DNA of 43,213 nt from Myxococcales bacterium (GTDB lineage Bacteria; Myxococcota_A; Polyangia; Haliangiales; Haliangiaceae), in assembly GCA_947483555.1 (NCBI GenBank), contig CANKMW010000084.1, forward strand, positions 1-43,213, given 5' to 3'. Shown in pieces: positions 1 to 9,501 of the stretch (its first letter is position 1; each line of letters starts with the position of its first letter). A model generated the notes under the pieces. The model was given only the letters and a program-made list of their open reading frames with translations. It ran no database searches and was not told the DNA's origin. A program made the position numbers and the translations under genes.

Positions 1-228
1 ATGCTGCGGGAAGCCGGGCACGACCTGGCCGTGGTACATGCGCCAGCCGTCCTTGCCGGCGAAGTCCTGGCCGAGGTTGCGTCCGGCCAGCGACGCCGCC
101 GGACCGAGTTGCGGGTTGCCGGCCGGGTAGGCGTCGTCGTGGTGGACGCAGAACAGGAACGGATCCAGCGTCGGCCACGGCGGTGCGCCGAGCGGCGCGA
201 TCTCGACGACGGGGTCGTTGGGCGTCAT
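1..228 (-). CDS. Pirin family protein, N-terminal part (cut by window edge)
   Basis: The minus strand opens with ATG at 228 and runs off the left edge after 76 codons with no stop. The product contains DPFLFCVHHDDAYPAGN and, near the edge, GWRMYHGQVVPGFPQH, which match the start of pirin-type bicupin proteins. In that family the next residues (HPHRGFET in typical members) carry the metal ligands, so the metal site lies outside the window. Pirins are non-haem iron cupins, some with quercetinase activity. The next gene upstream ends at 310, leaving 81 bases for a promoter. Confidence 0.8.
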   Translation of the reverse strand, partial: MTPNDPVVEIAPLGAPPWPTLDPFLFCVHHDDAYPAGNPQLGPAASLAGRNLGQDFAGKDGWRMYHGQVVPGFPQH

Positions 229-309
229 CGGCACAGCGTCGGTCGGCGACCGCGTCCGGGCAAGTCCCAACTCCAGGACAGTGTGTTGCGTCCACCGAGC
301 CCGGGTGAG

Positions 310-906
310 TCAGAGCTGATCGGGGTGCGGCAGCCGGGTGCCCTCCCGGCTCGCGTACACGACCAGGCGGAGGGGATCGTCCGGATCGCTGCGTACGAAG
401 CCGGACGCGGTCCACGGTACGCTGTCGGCGGCGTCGCCGGCGACGGCCGCCAGCGCCTCGGCAGACTCGAAGCGCAGCTGGATCTTGCACAGGGTGCCGC
501 GGCAGGCCGCGGCGTCGAGCCGCGCGCCGGTGAGTCCGGCCTGCGCGAACCGGTCGTGGATCAGGCGGGTCGCGTCGCTGCTCCAGCTTGGATCGGGATC
601 GCCGGCGGCGAGCCGATCCTCGACGAGCATCGTCTGATCGGCGATCAGGGCCTCGGGCGCGACCGGCGCTTCGTCCGGCGGCGGTGGGGCGTCGACCGCG
701 GCCGGCGCGTGCGCGACGGCGGGCCCGCGCGCGACGGCTCCGCGCAGCAAGGCGACCTCGCGGCGCAGCTGGCCGACGTCGGTCGCGTCGTTCGCCGCGG
801 CCGGTGGCGGCGACGGCATGGGCGCATCGGGCGACCGTGAGGCGACCGCGATCGTTCCGGCGCCGACGAGCACGGCGGCCGCGGCGGCCCAGCTGCGCCG
901 CGCCAT
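310..906 (-). CDS. Exported or membrane-anchored protein of unknown function
   Basis: This is a 198-residue protein starting with ATG at 906. Residues 1-22 (MARRSW then an Ala/Val-rich run) form a signal peptide or signal anchor. A Pro/Ala-rich linker follows, with a short heptad-like piece (QLRREVALLRGAV, about residues 46-58). The C-terminal domain of about 110 residues contains ACRGTLCKIQL, whose two cysteines (135 and 140) could form a disulfide outside the cytoplasm. Its ATG overlaps the stop of the preceding small secreted-protein gene by one base, so the two are probably translated together. No known family is recognised. Confidence 0.7.
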   Translation of the reverse strand: MARRSWAAAAAVLVGAGTIAVASRSPDAPMPSPPPAAANDATDVGQLRREVALLRGAVARGPAVAHAPAAVDAPPPPDEAPVAPEALIADQTMLVEDRLAAGDPDPSWSSDATRLIHDRFAQAGLTGARLDAAACRGTLCKIQLRFESAEALAAVAGDAADSVPWTASGFVRSDPDDPLRLVVYASREGTRLPHPDQL

Positions 907-1379
907 CACTCGACCTCGGCGACGAGGTACTTCACGATCGCCGACTGCCCGGCGCTGGTGACACCGGGCAGGTAGCAGCGCAGCGAGTAGTAGCCGTCGG
1001 GGATGTTCGGCTGGTCGACGAAAGTCAGGTATGCCGGGGTCGAGTTGACGTCGGCGTTTCCTGACGCCGCGTCCTCGAACCAGTACGCGGTGCCGCTCGC
1101 GTCGTCGATCTTGCCGGTCTTGAGGCGGCACTTCACGCCGTCGGTCGCGCTGAGGTCCTTGTAGTAGACCCAGGTCCGTTGGATGTTGACGTTGTCTCGG
1201 ATGATCGGGCACTCGAACTTTTGCGACGTCGCGGCGGTATTGGCGACCCGGCCGTCGTTGTCGAAGTAGCTGGTGCTGGCGACCCGGCACATGTTGCCGG
1301 GGTAGTGTTTGCGGTCCTGGGCGTGCGCGTCGGCCGCGAGGGCGACCAGCGGGAGGAGGGCAAGCAGAGACGTGCGCAT
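906..1379 (-). CDS. Small secreted protein of unknown function
   Basis: This 157-residue protein starts MRTSLLALLPLVALAADAHA, a good Sec signal peptide with likely cleavage after AHA. The mature part has four cysteines (in NMCRVA, EFCPI-like, VKCRL and LRCYLP contexts), consistent with two disulfides, and is rich in Tyr, Asn and Thr as in beta-rich exported domains. It is the first gene of a two-gene unit, and its stop overlaps the start of the next gene by one base. The upstream region 1380-1530 contains no gene. The family is not recognised. Confidence 0.7.
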   Translation of the reverse strand: MRTSLLALLPLVALAADAHAQDRKHYPGNMCRVASTSYFDNDGRVANTAATSQKFECPIIRDNVNIQRTWVYYKDLSATDGVKCRLKTGKIDDASGTAYWFEDAASGNADVNSTPAYLTFVDQPNIPDGYYSLRCYLPGVTSAGQSAIVKYLVAEVE

Positions 1380-1530
1380 TCGGGAGCTCCTGAAAGGGTG
1401 TCCCGCCGCTCAGTGCAGCGCGCGTGCCCACCGCCGCGCGTGGGAGGTCGCGGGCTTCGCGATCGTCGCCGGTGGTTGTCTAGCCGAACTGCCTGGGCTT
1501 GCTCGGGTCCGACCGTGCCCGTAACGTGCC

Positions 1531-4422
1531 TCAGGTCCCGGGCACGAAGCGCAGGCGGCTCTCGGCGTGGGCCTCGACGTCGGCGCGGTCGAACCACAGC
1601 GGCGGCTGCCGGTTGACCCGCCAGTGCTCGGCCTCGTCGGCGTGATGGGCCGAGTCCGGGTCCTCGCGCTGGCCGCCGGGCAGGGCGTTGAACGCCCGCG
1701 GGCCAGCCGGCGTCATCTCGACCACCAGGCGCTGCGACGCGCCGTGGCCGAACGTGAAGTCGGTGGTGCCGTAGATGCCATAACCACCGGGGTCGACCGC
1801 GCCGAGGTCGCCGTGGCGGGGGAAGCCGTCGGGGAACGCGGCGTCACCGTTGGGCGGCACCGAGACCTGCGGGTTGTCGTCGAGGGCGGGCGCGACCTGA
1901 TCGAAGCGCACCGTGTGCAGCCGTCCCCAGCGCCACTGATCGCGGTCGGAGCCCAGGCGGGTGGTCAGGAACGCGTAGCCGGCGACGACGGCGCGCACCA
2001 CGCGCTCGTCCCGCGACTCGAGCACGGCGGCGGTGGCGAGGTCGTCCCACAGCACGGAGTCGTTCCACGTCGGGTCGCCACCGTAGCTGGCGCGGTAGGT
2101 CGCCATCGTGCTCGCCGCGGTCAGCGCCCACTCGAGCGCCCGCGCGGTCTGCAGCGTGCCCGGCCCGCGGCCGATCGCCGTGTTCTCGTCCCCGAAGGCC
2201 AGCGGTGCCAGCCGGGTCAGCACGGCGTTGAACACCGAGGTGCCAACGCTGTCGGCGATCTCCGTTGCGGTGGTGGCGCCGATGCCGTGCGGGGTGGCGA
2301 ACGACCACGCCAGCAGGCGGGCGCGAGCGTCGGTGAGCGTGGCGCGGCCGCCGGCGCCGAGCTCGGTCATGGCGGCCTGCAACGCCGGGTCGTCGCCGGG
2401 ATCGCCGAGCGCGTGATCGATGGCGGCGACCAGCGCCGTCCGCATGCCTTCGCCCAGGCTCGACTGGCTCTCGCCATGGAGCGCGATCATGGCCTCGGGG
2501 GTGATGGCGCCGCCAGCCACCGCCGCATCGAGGCGCTGCCGGATCCGCGCCTGACGGTAGCCGACGTCGAAGTCGCCGCCGATGTAGAACCCATCGTTAC
2601 AGGGGTTGCCGTCCGCGGTCACGCCGACGTTGTCCTGGTTCGAGGTCGCGATGTAGCCCCGCGCCGGGTTGACCTCGTGGGGGATGTACCGATCGTCGAG
2701 GTCGGTGGTCCACTCGAAGTCGCCGCTGGCGCCGTCGAGCACGAACATCGGCGAGGTGCCGGTCGGGACGCCGGCGGAGTCGTAGCTGAACGTGCAAGCG
2801 CGCGGATCGCGTTGCGGGATGCGGGCTTCGGTCGACCACCGGATGCCCTCGGTCGCCGACACGAACGAGAAGTTCTGCGACCCGACCCGGAAGTTGTCCT
2901 GCGCGGTCTCGGCCTGGGCGAACGTGGCGGCGTCGAACAGCCCGGCGAAGAAGGCCAGCTCGTCGGTCGGCACGTGACCGGTGTAGCGCACCGACATCGC
3001 GGCGCCGACGGTCTCGGTGCTGGTCGCCGGCGGGATCAGCGAGCCCGGCATCAGCGGTCCGTGGTGCGGCACCACGTAGATGCGGTAGGTCTCGGGCGTG
3101 GCCTGGCTCTGGATCGTGATCACCTCGTCGATGATCTGGAGCGCCACGTCGGCGCCCTGGAAGCGGGCCGAGACCGGCGTCCACACCGGCGCGGCGACCG
3201 TGCCGTCGTTGCGGAACGTGATCTGCTCGCTGTAGACGTCGGTGACGTCGTAGCCGGTGGTGGTCGCGCTCCAGGCCAGGTTGCGGTTGAAGCCGAGCAC
3301 CACGCCGGGCAGGCCGGCGAAGGCGACCCCCTCGGTGTCGACCATCCGCTCGCCGCCCATCTGGGCGGTGTTGAGGTGCACGTACCACCACACCGGCGGC
3401 GCGATCAGCGACAGGTGCGGATCGTTGGACAGGATGGGGGAGCCGCTGGCGGTGTGATCGCCGGACACCACCCAGCTGTTCGAGCCGACGACGTGATCGC
3501 GGCGCAGCAGCGGATCATCGCCCTGCCTGGCGAGCCAGGCTTCGGCGCCGGCCAGCGCGCGCGGGTCAGGCTGCGGCCGGGCAGCGCGCGGCGGCCGGGC
3601 CGCGCGCGGCGGCTTGACCAGGCGGGCGCGGCTGCCGCTGTCGGTGGTCAGGTTGGGGAAGCCGGTGTCGGTGGTGAACGCGGCGCGCGCCGGCCGGGCG
3701 GTGAAGAAGTCGGCGTGGATGCCGGCGCGGGCGACCAGGCGAGCGTCGATGCTGCTGGCCGGGAACGCGCGGCGCACGCCGGCCAGCTCGGCGGAGCGGG
3801 CGACGTCGGAGCCGGCGTCGTAGGACAGGTTCCAGGCCTGGAAGCGCGCCAGGGCGAAGATGTCGGCCGGCTCCCAGTGCCCGAAGTGCGGGCTGCCGAG
3901 GATCAAGGCCAGCGCCTCGTTGCCGCGGGTGGTGGTGTAACCCGGGGCCTTGAGGACGGTGTCGATGTACTGGTTGATGCCGTCGACGAACGCGTCGGCG
4001 GTCAGCTTGCTCATCGCATCGGGCGCCAGGCCCTGGTAGATCGCGCGCCCGGTGCGGCCGAAGCCGTAGAAGCGCTGATCGCGATCGTCGTCGATGAGGC
4101 CGGGTGACAGCGCGCCGGCGACCTCGGCCAGGCGGCCAAGGACGCTGCGGCGGATGAACTCCATCTGAGTGAAGCGGTCCCTGGCCATCAGGTAGCCCTC
4201 GGCGACCATGAGGTCATGCATCGTCGTGCCGTAGATGTGGGGCACGCCGCGGTCATCGACGATCACGTCGACCGGGCCGTCGAGGCCGGTGAGCGCGAGC
4301 TCGTCGACGGTGGGGCCATCGGGCGTGCCGCCGGCGTCGTCGCCGCAGGCGGCGAGCGAGGCAAGGGCGGCGCCGGCGGCGAGGACCGTGACCATGGCGG
4401 CGCGATGAACGATCGTTGTCAT
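1531..4422 (-). CDS. Penicillin acylase family lipoprotein (Ntn hydrolase)
   Basis: This 963-residue protein begins with ATG at 4422. Residues 1-26 form a lipoprotein signal ending in the lipobox LAAC (lipidated Cys about 26). The alpha-subunit start contains DDRGVPHIYG, typical of the family. VVGSNSWVVSG places the nucleophilic Ser at about residue 314, where autoproteolysis would create the N-terminal Ser of the beta subunit. PILSNDPHLSL and the Trp-rich WWYVHL follow as in known members. The family hydrolyses amides such as penicillins, cephalosporins or N-acyl homoserine lactones. Location in the cell envelope suggests use on external substrates; the substrate itself cannot be told. A Pro/Ala/Arg-rich linker (about residues 270-290) replaces part of the spacer. 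It lies 20 bases after the monooxygenase gene on the same strand. Confidence 0.92.
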   Translation of the reverse strand: MTTIVHRAAMVTVLAAGAALASLAACGDDAGGTPDGPTVDELALTGLDGPVDVIVDDRGVPHIYGTTMHDLMVAEGYLMARDRFTQMEFIRRSVLGRLAEVAGALSPGLIDDDRDQRFYGFGRTGRAIYQGLAPDAMSKLTADAFVDGINQYIDTVLKAPGYTTTRGNEALALILGSPHFGHWEPADIFALARFQAWNLSYDAGSDVARSAELAGVRRAFPASSIDARLVARAGIHADFFTARPARAAFTTDTGFPNLTTDSGSRARLVKPPRAARPPRAARPQPDPRALAGAEAWLARQGDDPLLRRDHVVGSNSWVVSGDHTASGSPILSNDPHLSLIAPPVWWYVHLNTAQMGGERMVDTEGVAFAGLPGVVLGFNRNLAWSATTTGYDVTDVYSEQITFRNDGTVAAPVWTPVSARFQGADVALQIIDEVITIQSQATPETYRIYVVPHHGPLMPGSLIPPATSTETVGAAMSVRYTGHVPTDELAFFAGLFDAATFAQAETAQDNFRVGSQNFSFVSATEGIRWSTEARIPQRDPRACTFSYDSAGVPTGTSPMFVLDGASGDFEWTTDLDDRYIPHEVNPARGYIATSNQDNVGVTADGNPCNDGFYIGGDFDVGYRQARIRQRLDAAVAGGAITPEAMIALHGESQSSLGEGMRTALVAAIDHALGDPGDDPALQAAMTELGAGGRATLTDARARLLAWSFATPHGIGATTATEIADSVGTSVFNAVLTRLAPLAFGDENTAIGRGPGTLQTARALEWALTAASTMATYRASYGGDPTWNDSVLWDDLATAAVLESRDERVVRAVVAGYAFLTTRLGSDRDQWRWGRLHTVRFDQVAPALDDNPQVSVPPNGDAAFPDGFPRHGDLGAVDPGGYGIYGTTDFTFGHGASQRLVVEMTPAGPRAFNALPGGQREDPDSAHHADEAEHWRVNRQPPLWFDRADVEAHAESRLRFVPGT

Positions 4423-4442
4423 GCGAACTCCTGGGCGCGACT

Positions 4443-5639
4443 CTACTGCCCGTCGCTGGGCTTGACGAGTCCGGCGTCGTAAAGCTGGTCGGTCTGGCGG
4501 CGCGCCACGGCGTCGGGTGTGGCGCGCAGCACGAAGTTTCGCAACCCGCGTGCGATCGGGTTCTGGTAGTGCGCGATCCTTCCCAGTCGCCAGGCCAGGC
4601 GCGCGATGCGGAGCGCGCGCGGTCGCCGCATGGCCTGGTAGGCGGCGAACGCGTCGGCGACCGACGGTGTGGCCGCCAGGCACGTGGCCAGGCACGCGGC
4701 CAGCGCGAAGCCATCCTCGATGGCCTGGGCGCCACCCTGGCCGAGGTTGGGCGTCATGGCATGGGCGGCGTCGCCGAGCAGGACGACGCGGCCGCGGTGC
4801 CAGCGCGCCGGGGTCTCGACGTCGAACAGATCGGTGCGGATGAGCGTGGCAGGGTCGGCCGCGGCCGTGATCGCCGGCACCGGCGACGGGAAGCTGGCGT
4901 AGCGCTCGACCAGCGCCGGCTTCGCCGGACCGTCGTCGCGGCCACCGGCCGGCGCGCTCAGGCAGGCGAAGAAGTAGATCTGGTCGCGGCCGATCGCCGA
5001 GTAGCCGAGTCGGGCGGCGCCCCCCCACACCTCGCGGCAGACGGTGGCGTCGCCATCGGGCAGCCGGTGGTCGGCGATGCCGCGCCAGCAGGTGACGCCG
5101 GAGTAGCGCAGCGGGACGCCGGGCGTCACCGCCTCGCGGGCCACCGACCGCAGCCCATCGGCGCCGATCACGACGTCGGCCTCGAGCTCGTCGCCATCCT
5201 CGAAGCGGACCCGCGCCGGCGCGCCGCCGTCCGGCTCACCGACCTCGATCGCCACCGCGCGGCGCCCGAGGCGCAACCCGCCCGGTGCGAGGTGGGCGGC
5301 GAGGATGCGCTGCAGCGCGGCGCGGTGGATCGAGAGCGTGGTGTGGCCGAAGCGCGCCCGCACCGGCGCCAGCTCGATGCCCTGCAGCATGCGGGTACCG
5401 TCGGCGAGCTCGATGCGCTCGAGCAGGATGCCGGCGGCGCTCTGCTCGGCGGCGAGCCCGAGCCGGTCCATCACGGTCATCGCGTTGCTCGGCAGCCAGA
5501 TGCCAGCGCCGACCGTCCGCAGCTCGGACGCCTGGTCGTGGACCGTGGCGGCGATGCCGCGCCTGGCGAGCGCGATCGCGCAGGTCAGGCCGCCGATGCC
5601 GCCGCCGAGGATGACCACGCGCCGGACCGGGGCTGTCAC
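4443..5639 (-). CDS. FAD-dependent monooxygenase
   Basis: This 398-residue protein has the N-terminal dinucleotide-binding motif VVILGGGIGGLTCAIAL (residues about 8-24), the middle segment VVIGADGLRSVARE and the second FAD motif VLLGDAAHAMTPNLGQGG, the canonical order of group A flavoprotein hydroxylases (salicylate hydroxylase and zeaxanthin epoxidase type). The length is normal for the family. It would insert oxygen into an aromatic or polyene substrate using NAD(P)H; the substrate cannot be inferred. It starts 84 bases from the divergent DDAH-like gene, and the acylase gene follows 20 bases after its stop, so the two may form an operon. Confidence 0.92.
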   Translation of the reverse strand: MTAPVRRVVILGGGIGGLTCAIALARRGIAATVHDQASELRTVGAGIWLPSNAMTVMDRLGLAAEQSAAGILLERIELADGTRMLQGIELAPVRARFGHTTLSIHRAALQRILAAHLAPGGLRLGRRAVAIEVGEPDGGAPARVRFEDGDELEADVVIGADGLRSVAREAVTPGVPLRYSGVTCWRGIADHRLPDGDATVCREVWGGAARLGYSAIGRDQIYFFACLSAPAGGRDDGPAKPALVERYASFPSPVPAITAAADPATLIRTDLFDVETPARWHRGRVVLLGDAAHAMTPNLGQGGAQAIEDGFALAACLATCLAATPSVADAFAAYQAMRRPRALRIARLAWRLGRIAHYQNPIARGLRNFVLRATPDAVARRQTDQLYDAGLVKPSDGQ

Positions 5640-5723
5640 CGGGCCATCCTACCGTGGTTGACGGCCAGCCCGTCCGCTGACACCTTCGGCGCACCCGGCA
5701 CGCTCGCCGCCGGGATCCGCCCG

Positions 5724-6494
5724 ATGATCGTCCTCGTCCGCCCGGTGTCGTCGTCGTTCGCGCGCGCCCTGGCGGCGATCGCGCCCGATCCGGCGATCGA
5801 TGTCGCCCGCGCCAGCGCCGAGCACGCGGCGTACGTCGCCGCCTTGCAGCGCGCCGGGGCGGAGGTCGTGGTGGTGCCAGCCGCCGACGAGTTGCCGGAT
5901 GCGTGCTTCATCGAGGACACCGCGGTCATCGCCGGTGGGGTGGCGCTGATCACGCGCCCTGGCGCGCCATCGCGGCAGGCCGAACCGGCGGCGGTCCGCG
6001 ACGCGCTGGCCGGCTGGCTGCCGGTCGCCGCCATGGACGCGCCAGCGACGCTCGACGGTGGCGACTGCCTGCGACTGGGCCACCGGCTCTACGTCGGTCG
6101 TTCGGCGCGCACCAACGCGGCCGGCGTGGCGCGCGCCCGCGCGGTGTTCGAGCCGCTCGGGGTCGAGGTCATCGAGGTGCCGGTGGCGGGCGCCCTCCAC
6201 CTCAAGTCGGTCTGTTCGCCGCTCGGCGACGACGCCGTGCTGGTCGTCGAGGGCGCGCTGCCGTCCGGGACCTTCGGCGATGCTCACGAGCTGGTCGTGC
6301 CGGCCGCCGAGGCGCCGGCCGCCAACGCGGTCGTGATCGGTGGCGTCGCGCTGGTGTCGGCCGGGTTCGCCACCGTCGCGCGTCTGGTCGCCGCGCTCGG
6401 CCTCGAACCGGTGGCGATCGACAACCGCGAGCTGCGCCGGGCTGACAGCGCCCTGACCTGTCTCTCGATCATCGTGCCGGACGCGCGGCGCTGA
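5724..6494 (+). CDS. Dimethylarginine dimethylaminohydrolase-like protein
   Basis: This 256-residue protein is a pentein-fold guanidine hydrolase. DDAH-type signatures are in order: PDACFIEDTAVI (substrate-binding acidic loop), ATLDGGDCL, the catalytic His in GALHLKSVCS and the nucleophilic Cys in DSALTCLSII near the C-terminus. The length matches bacterial DDAH. The reaction in characterised homologues is hydrolysis of N-omega-methylated arginines to citrulline and methylamines; some relatives act on other guanidines. The chosen ATG at 5724 starts MIVLVRPVSSSFARAL, the usual family N-terminus. Its last 26 bases overlap the end of the convergent beta-propeller gene. Confidence 0.88.
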   Translation: MIVLVRPVSSSFARALAAIAPDPAIDVARASAEHAAYVAALQRAGAEVVVVPAADELPDACFIEDTAVIAGGVALITRPGAPSRQAEPAAVRDALAGWLPVAAMDAPATLDGGDCLRLGHRLYVGRSARTNAAGVARARAVFEPLGVEVIEVPVAGALHLKSVCSPLGDDAVLVVEGALPSGTFGDAHELVVPAAEAPAANAVVIGGVALVSAGFATVARLVAALGLEPVAIDNRELRRADSALTCLSIIVPDARR

Positions 6495-7143
6495 CCAGGC
6501 GGCGGTCGCGCACCTCGCGGGCGTGGGCGACGCCGTCGGCGGTGGTCAGCGTGACGAGGTCGTCGGCGCCGATCGTGATGGTGCGGATCTCGGCGCCGAT
6601 CGCGGCCTGATCGACGGGCATGCGCACCCGGGGCGCGAACAGCCGAACGCCGCCGCGCGCGTCGCCGGTGACGATCCAGCCCGCCGGCGACGCGGCGACC
6701 GCGGTGGTGTGCGTCCAGCCGTCGACCTCGTGGGTCGCGAGTCGCGCGCCGGTGGCGGCATCCCAGACCCCGGCCTCCTCGCCTTCGCCAACGCTGACCA
6801 CGGCGCCGTCGCTGCACCACGCCACCGCGAGCGCGAGCCCTTCGCGCTCCTCGTCGGGATAGCCCCACGGATCGCCGCTCCCCGAGAAGTGGACCGTCCC
6901 GTGGCGCCGGCTCCACGCCAGGCCCAGATCACCGGTGAAGGCCCGCACCAGCACGACCGAGTCGATCTCACCGATGGCGCCGGCGAGCCAGCGGGCGCTG
7001 CCATCGAAGGCGAGCGCGCGCACCGGGCTGCCGCCGGCGCGCCGGCCCACGCACATCGAGGTCAGCACGTGCCACACCTGCATGCCGCCGTCGCGGTCGG
7101 CGGTGGCCCGGAAGCGCCCGTCGGGACTCATGATCTCGATCAC
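6469..7143 (-). CDS. WD40-like beta-propeller protein of unknown role
   Basis: This 224-residue protein has repeating strand patterns with SPDGRFRATADRDGG, VRALAFDGSARWLAG and ASPAGWIVTGDARGG, each followed by a short hydrophobic strand, as in WD40 or PQQ-like propellers. About four to five blades are visible, so it may be a partial propeller or need a partner. No signal peptide or membrane segment is seen, so it is probably cytoplasmic. It converges with and overlaps the DDAH-like gene, and starts 94 bases from the divergent amidase gene. Confidence 0.7.
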   Translation of the reverse strand: MIEIMSPDGRFRATADRDGGMQVWHVLTSMCVGRRAGGSPVRALAFDGSARWLAGAIGEIDSVVLVRAFTGDLGLAWSRRHGTVHFSGSGDPWGYPDEEREGLALAVAWCSDGAVVSVGEGEEAGVWDAATGARLATHEVDGWTHTTAVAASPAGWIVTGDARGGVRLFAPRVRMPVDQAAIGAEIRTITIGADDLVTLTTADGVAHAREVRDRRLVSAARPAR

Positions 7144-7237
7144 GGACCAATCTACCGCGCGCGCTCGCCACCATCACGCCGAACCAACGTGCCCGGTTGG
7201 CACTGGCTGCCGGCGACGGTTCGTGGATACTCGCGCG

Positions 7238-8560
7238 ATGCCCGCTGCCTCGGCCACCTTCCTGCGCGTCAGTGAGCGCTTCCTGACCCGCCGCCAGCCG
7301 GGGCGGGCGCTGGCGTTCCTGGCCCGCACCTCGGTGCCGATCCTGGCCCCCGACTGGATCGCGGCTCGCACGCCCGAACCCGGCCTCGACGGCGACGAGA
7401 TCAGCCCGCTGATCACCGCGGTCGACGCGGCGCCGGCGGTCCGTGCCGGCGTGCTCGACGGCGACCCGGTCGTGATCAAGGATGCGCTCGACATCCTCGG
7501 CTTCCGCACCGGGCTCGGCCTCCGCGACGGCGGCGATGTCCCCGACGCCGACGCGACGATCGTCGCCCGGGTGCGCGCTGCCGGGGGCTGGATCGTCGGC
7601 AAGACCAAGATGACCGAGCTCGGCACCGATGGCGTCGGCGCGCTCATGCACCTGCCCATGCCGCGCAACCCGCGCGCCCCGGGCTACTTCCCGGGCGGAT
7701 CGAGCACCGGCACCGCGGTGGCGGTGGCGGCCGGCCTGGCGCGCTACGGCCTGGGCAGCGACGGCCTGGGCAGCGTCCGCATCCCGGCCGCGTACTGCGG
7801 GCTGGTCGGGCTCAAGCCAACCCACGGTCGCCTGCCCGCCGACGGCTACCGCAGCCCGGTCGTCACCCTCGACGTCGCCGGGCCGATCGCCCGCACCGTC
7901 GACGACTGCGCCCGGCTGTGGCAGGTGATCGCCGGCGAGTCGCCGGTCGCGCTCGAACCGCTGGTCCCGCCCCGGGTCGGCATCGTGCGCCAGCTCGCGC
8001 CGGCCCGGGCCTCGCGCGCGATCCAGGCCGCGTTCCAGCGCGTGCTCGACGTGCTGGCGATCGAGGCCGACCCGGTCGACGTCGCGGGCGCCGATCGCTG
8101 CACGTTCCTGGGCGGCATGATCGGCGCCACCGAGCTGGTGCGGAGTCCGTACGCGTCACGCGAGCTGTCGCTCGCCGGGCGCATGAACGTGGCGCTGGGG
8201 CGCGCCTTCTCCGATCGCGACCTGGCCCAGCTCCACCGCCAGCGCGACGCCCTGCGCGACGCCACCGCCCGCGCGCTCGATCGCACGCCGGTGCTGGCGA
8301 TGCCGACCACCGCCGTGCCGCCACCGGCGCTGACCCGCGCCCTGCTCAACGGCGATCAGGACCTCATGCTGCTGCGCGCGCTCGGTGCCTACACCCCGCT
8401 CGCCAACCTGACCGGGCTACCCGCGATCGCGGTGCCGTGCGGCATCGACGATCGCGGTCGCCCGCTCTCGATCATGTTCATGACCGCCGCCGGCGGCGAG
8501 ACCACGCTGCTGCGGATCGCGCTGGCGGTCGAGCGCGCCGGCCTGTTCCGGGCCCGCTAG
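7238..8560 (+). CDS. Amidase signature family enzyme
   Basis: This 440-residue protein has the amidase signature Ser-cisSer-Lys triad: Lys in DPVVIKDALDI, the cis-Ser in FPGGSSTGTAVAVAAG and the nucleophilic Ser in GSDGLGSVRIP (classical members read GSDTGGSIRIP). The C-terminal TGLPAIAVPCG motif is also typical. Family members hydrolyse amides from fatty acid amides to Glu-tRNA amidotransfer substrates. Absence of GatB/C neighbours and only modest similarity to GatA argue for a catabolic amidase. ATG 7238 was chosen because an in-frame extension upstream crosses the divergent promoter region. Confidence 0.9.
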   Translation: MPAASATFLRVSERFLTRRQPGRALAFLARTSVPILAPDWIAARTPEPGLDGDEISPLITAVDAAPAVRAGVLDGDPVVIKDALDILGFRTGLGLRDGGDVPDADATIVARVRAAGGWIVGKTKMTELGTDGVGALMHLPMPRNPRAPGYFPGGSSTGTAVAVAAGLARYGLGSDGLGSVRIPAAYCGLVGLKPTHGRLPADGYRSPVVTLDVAGPIARTVDDCARLWQVIAGESPVALEPLVPPRVGIVRQLAPARASRAIQAAFQRVLDVLAIEADPVDVAGADRCTFLGGMIGATELVRSPYASRELSLAGRMNVALGRAFSDRDLAQLHRQRDALRDATARALDRTPVLAMPTTAVPPPALTRALLNGDQDLMLLRALGAYTPLANLTGLPAIAVPCGIDDRGRPLSIMFMTAAGGETTLLRIALAVERAGLFRAR

Positions 8561-8621
8561 CGAGCCTGTCGGGCGGATAAGGCGAAAGCCGGATCATTCC
8601 GATCGCTTGCGAACCATTCGA

Positions 8622-8745
<124 letters not shown>

Positions 8746-8836
8746 AGAAAACCGGATCGATCTCGAACGGTTACGCGCTATCCGATCGGCATTGCCGCTA
8801 GCGAGCGCAGGCGAGCGTCGACGACGTCGAGTCGGC

Positions 8837-9127
8837 CTACAGCTCGATCTTCGGTTCGAGCGGATCGGGACGGTAGAGCAAGATGGTCTTGCCCAGCACC
8901 TGGGCCACGTCGCTGTGGGTCAACACCGCCAGCTGCTCGGCGGCGACGTGGCGGTCGAGCTCGAAGGTGTCGAGCAGCTTCACCTTGATCAGCTCGTGAT
9001 CGGCCAGCGCGCTGACGACGGCCTCGACCAGCGCCGCCGACAGCCCGCCCTTGCCGAGTTGCACCACGGGCGTCAGCGCGTGACCGAGGCCGCGCAGCGT
9101 GCGTCGTTGCTTGCCGGTGAGGGCCAT
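8837..9127 (-). CDS. yhbY: YhbY-type CRM-domain RNA-binding protein
   Basis: This 96-residue protein is a single CRM (CRS1-YhbY) domain: LTGKQRRTLRGLGHAL at the start, QLGKGGLS (the GxxG RNA-binding loop) at about residues 23-30, ALADHELIKVKLLD in the middle and VLGKTILLYRP near the end. E. coli YhbY associates with pre-50S ribosomal particles. Size and motifs match almost exactly. It stands alone between the CGAGCC repeat and the toxin-antitoxin pair. ATG 9127 was chosen because MALTGKQRR is the standard family start. Confidence 0.93.
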   Translation of the reverse strand: MALTGKQRRTLRGLGHALTPVVQLGKGGLSAALVEAVVSALADHELIKVKLLDTFELDRHVAAEQLAVLTHSDVAQVLGKTILLYRPDPLEPKIEL

Positions 9128-9225
9128 CGCGGGTGCGTACCGCAAGCCGGACCGCAAGGCGAGCGGACGGGTGCAGGTTCTGCGCCCGGAGGCCGGGATT
9201 GCGCCCCGGGCCCTGGCGGCGGCGC

Positions 9226-9501
9226 TCAACGGTCCTCGTAGACGTGCCAGATCCGGAGGATGATCAACTCGTTCTCTCGGACTTCGTATCGCATCTCGTA
9301 GTCGCCGACGATCAGCTTGCGCACCTCATGTGGATCGAACTCCCCGAGCCGAACCCCGATCCGCGGGTGACGCGCGATGTGCGTCGCACCCGTGAGCAAC
9401 CGCTGCACGGCGCGGGCGGCGGCGCGGCGATCGGCGGCCTCGAGAAACGCATCTAGGCGGACCAGATCGCGATTCGCGCTGCTCGACCACCGGAGCGCCA
9501 T
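9226..9501 (-). CDS. ParE/RelE-superfamily toxin
   Basis: This 91-residue protein shows the ParE pattern: an N-terminal strand LRWSSSANRDLVRL, a helical hairpin with AVQRLL, then HPRIGVRLGEF, VRKLIVGDYEMRYEV and ELIILRIWHVYEDR. These match the ParE consensus HPxxG, R.l.VG.Y...Y.v and ii.I.H..edR. ParE toxins poison DNA gyrase; closely related RelE toxins cleave mRNA on the ribosome. ParE is preferred because of the conserved C-terminal H-x2-EDR. The start overlaps the antitoxin stop by one base (TGATG), the usual antitoxin-first operon. Confidence 0.88.
   Translation of the reverse strand: MALRWSSSANRDLVRLDAFLEAADRRAAARAVQRLLTGATHIARHPRIGVRLGEFDPHEVRKLIVGDYEMRYEVRENELIILRIWHVYEDR

Noticed and set aside
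1567..4107. Very long plus-strand open frame opposite the penicillin acylase gene
   Set aside because: It is a GC-rich shadow of a well-supported gene, with no recognisable domain and an Arg/Val/Gly-biased composition.
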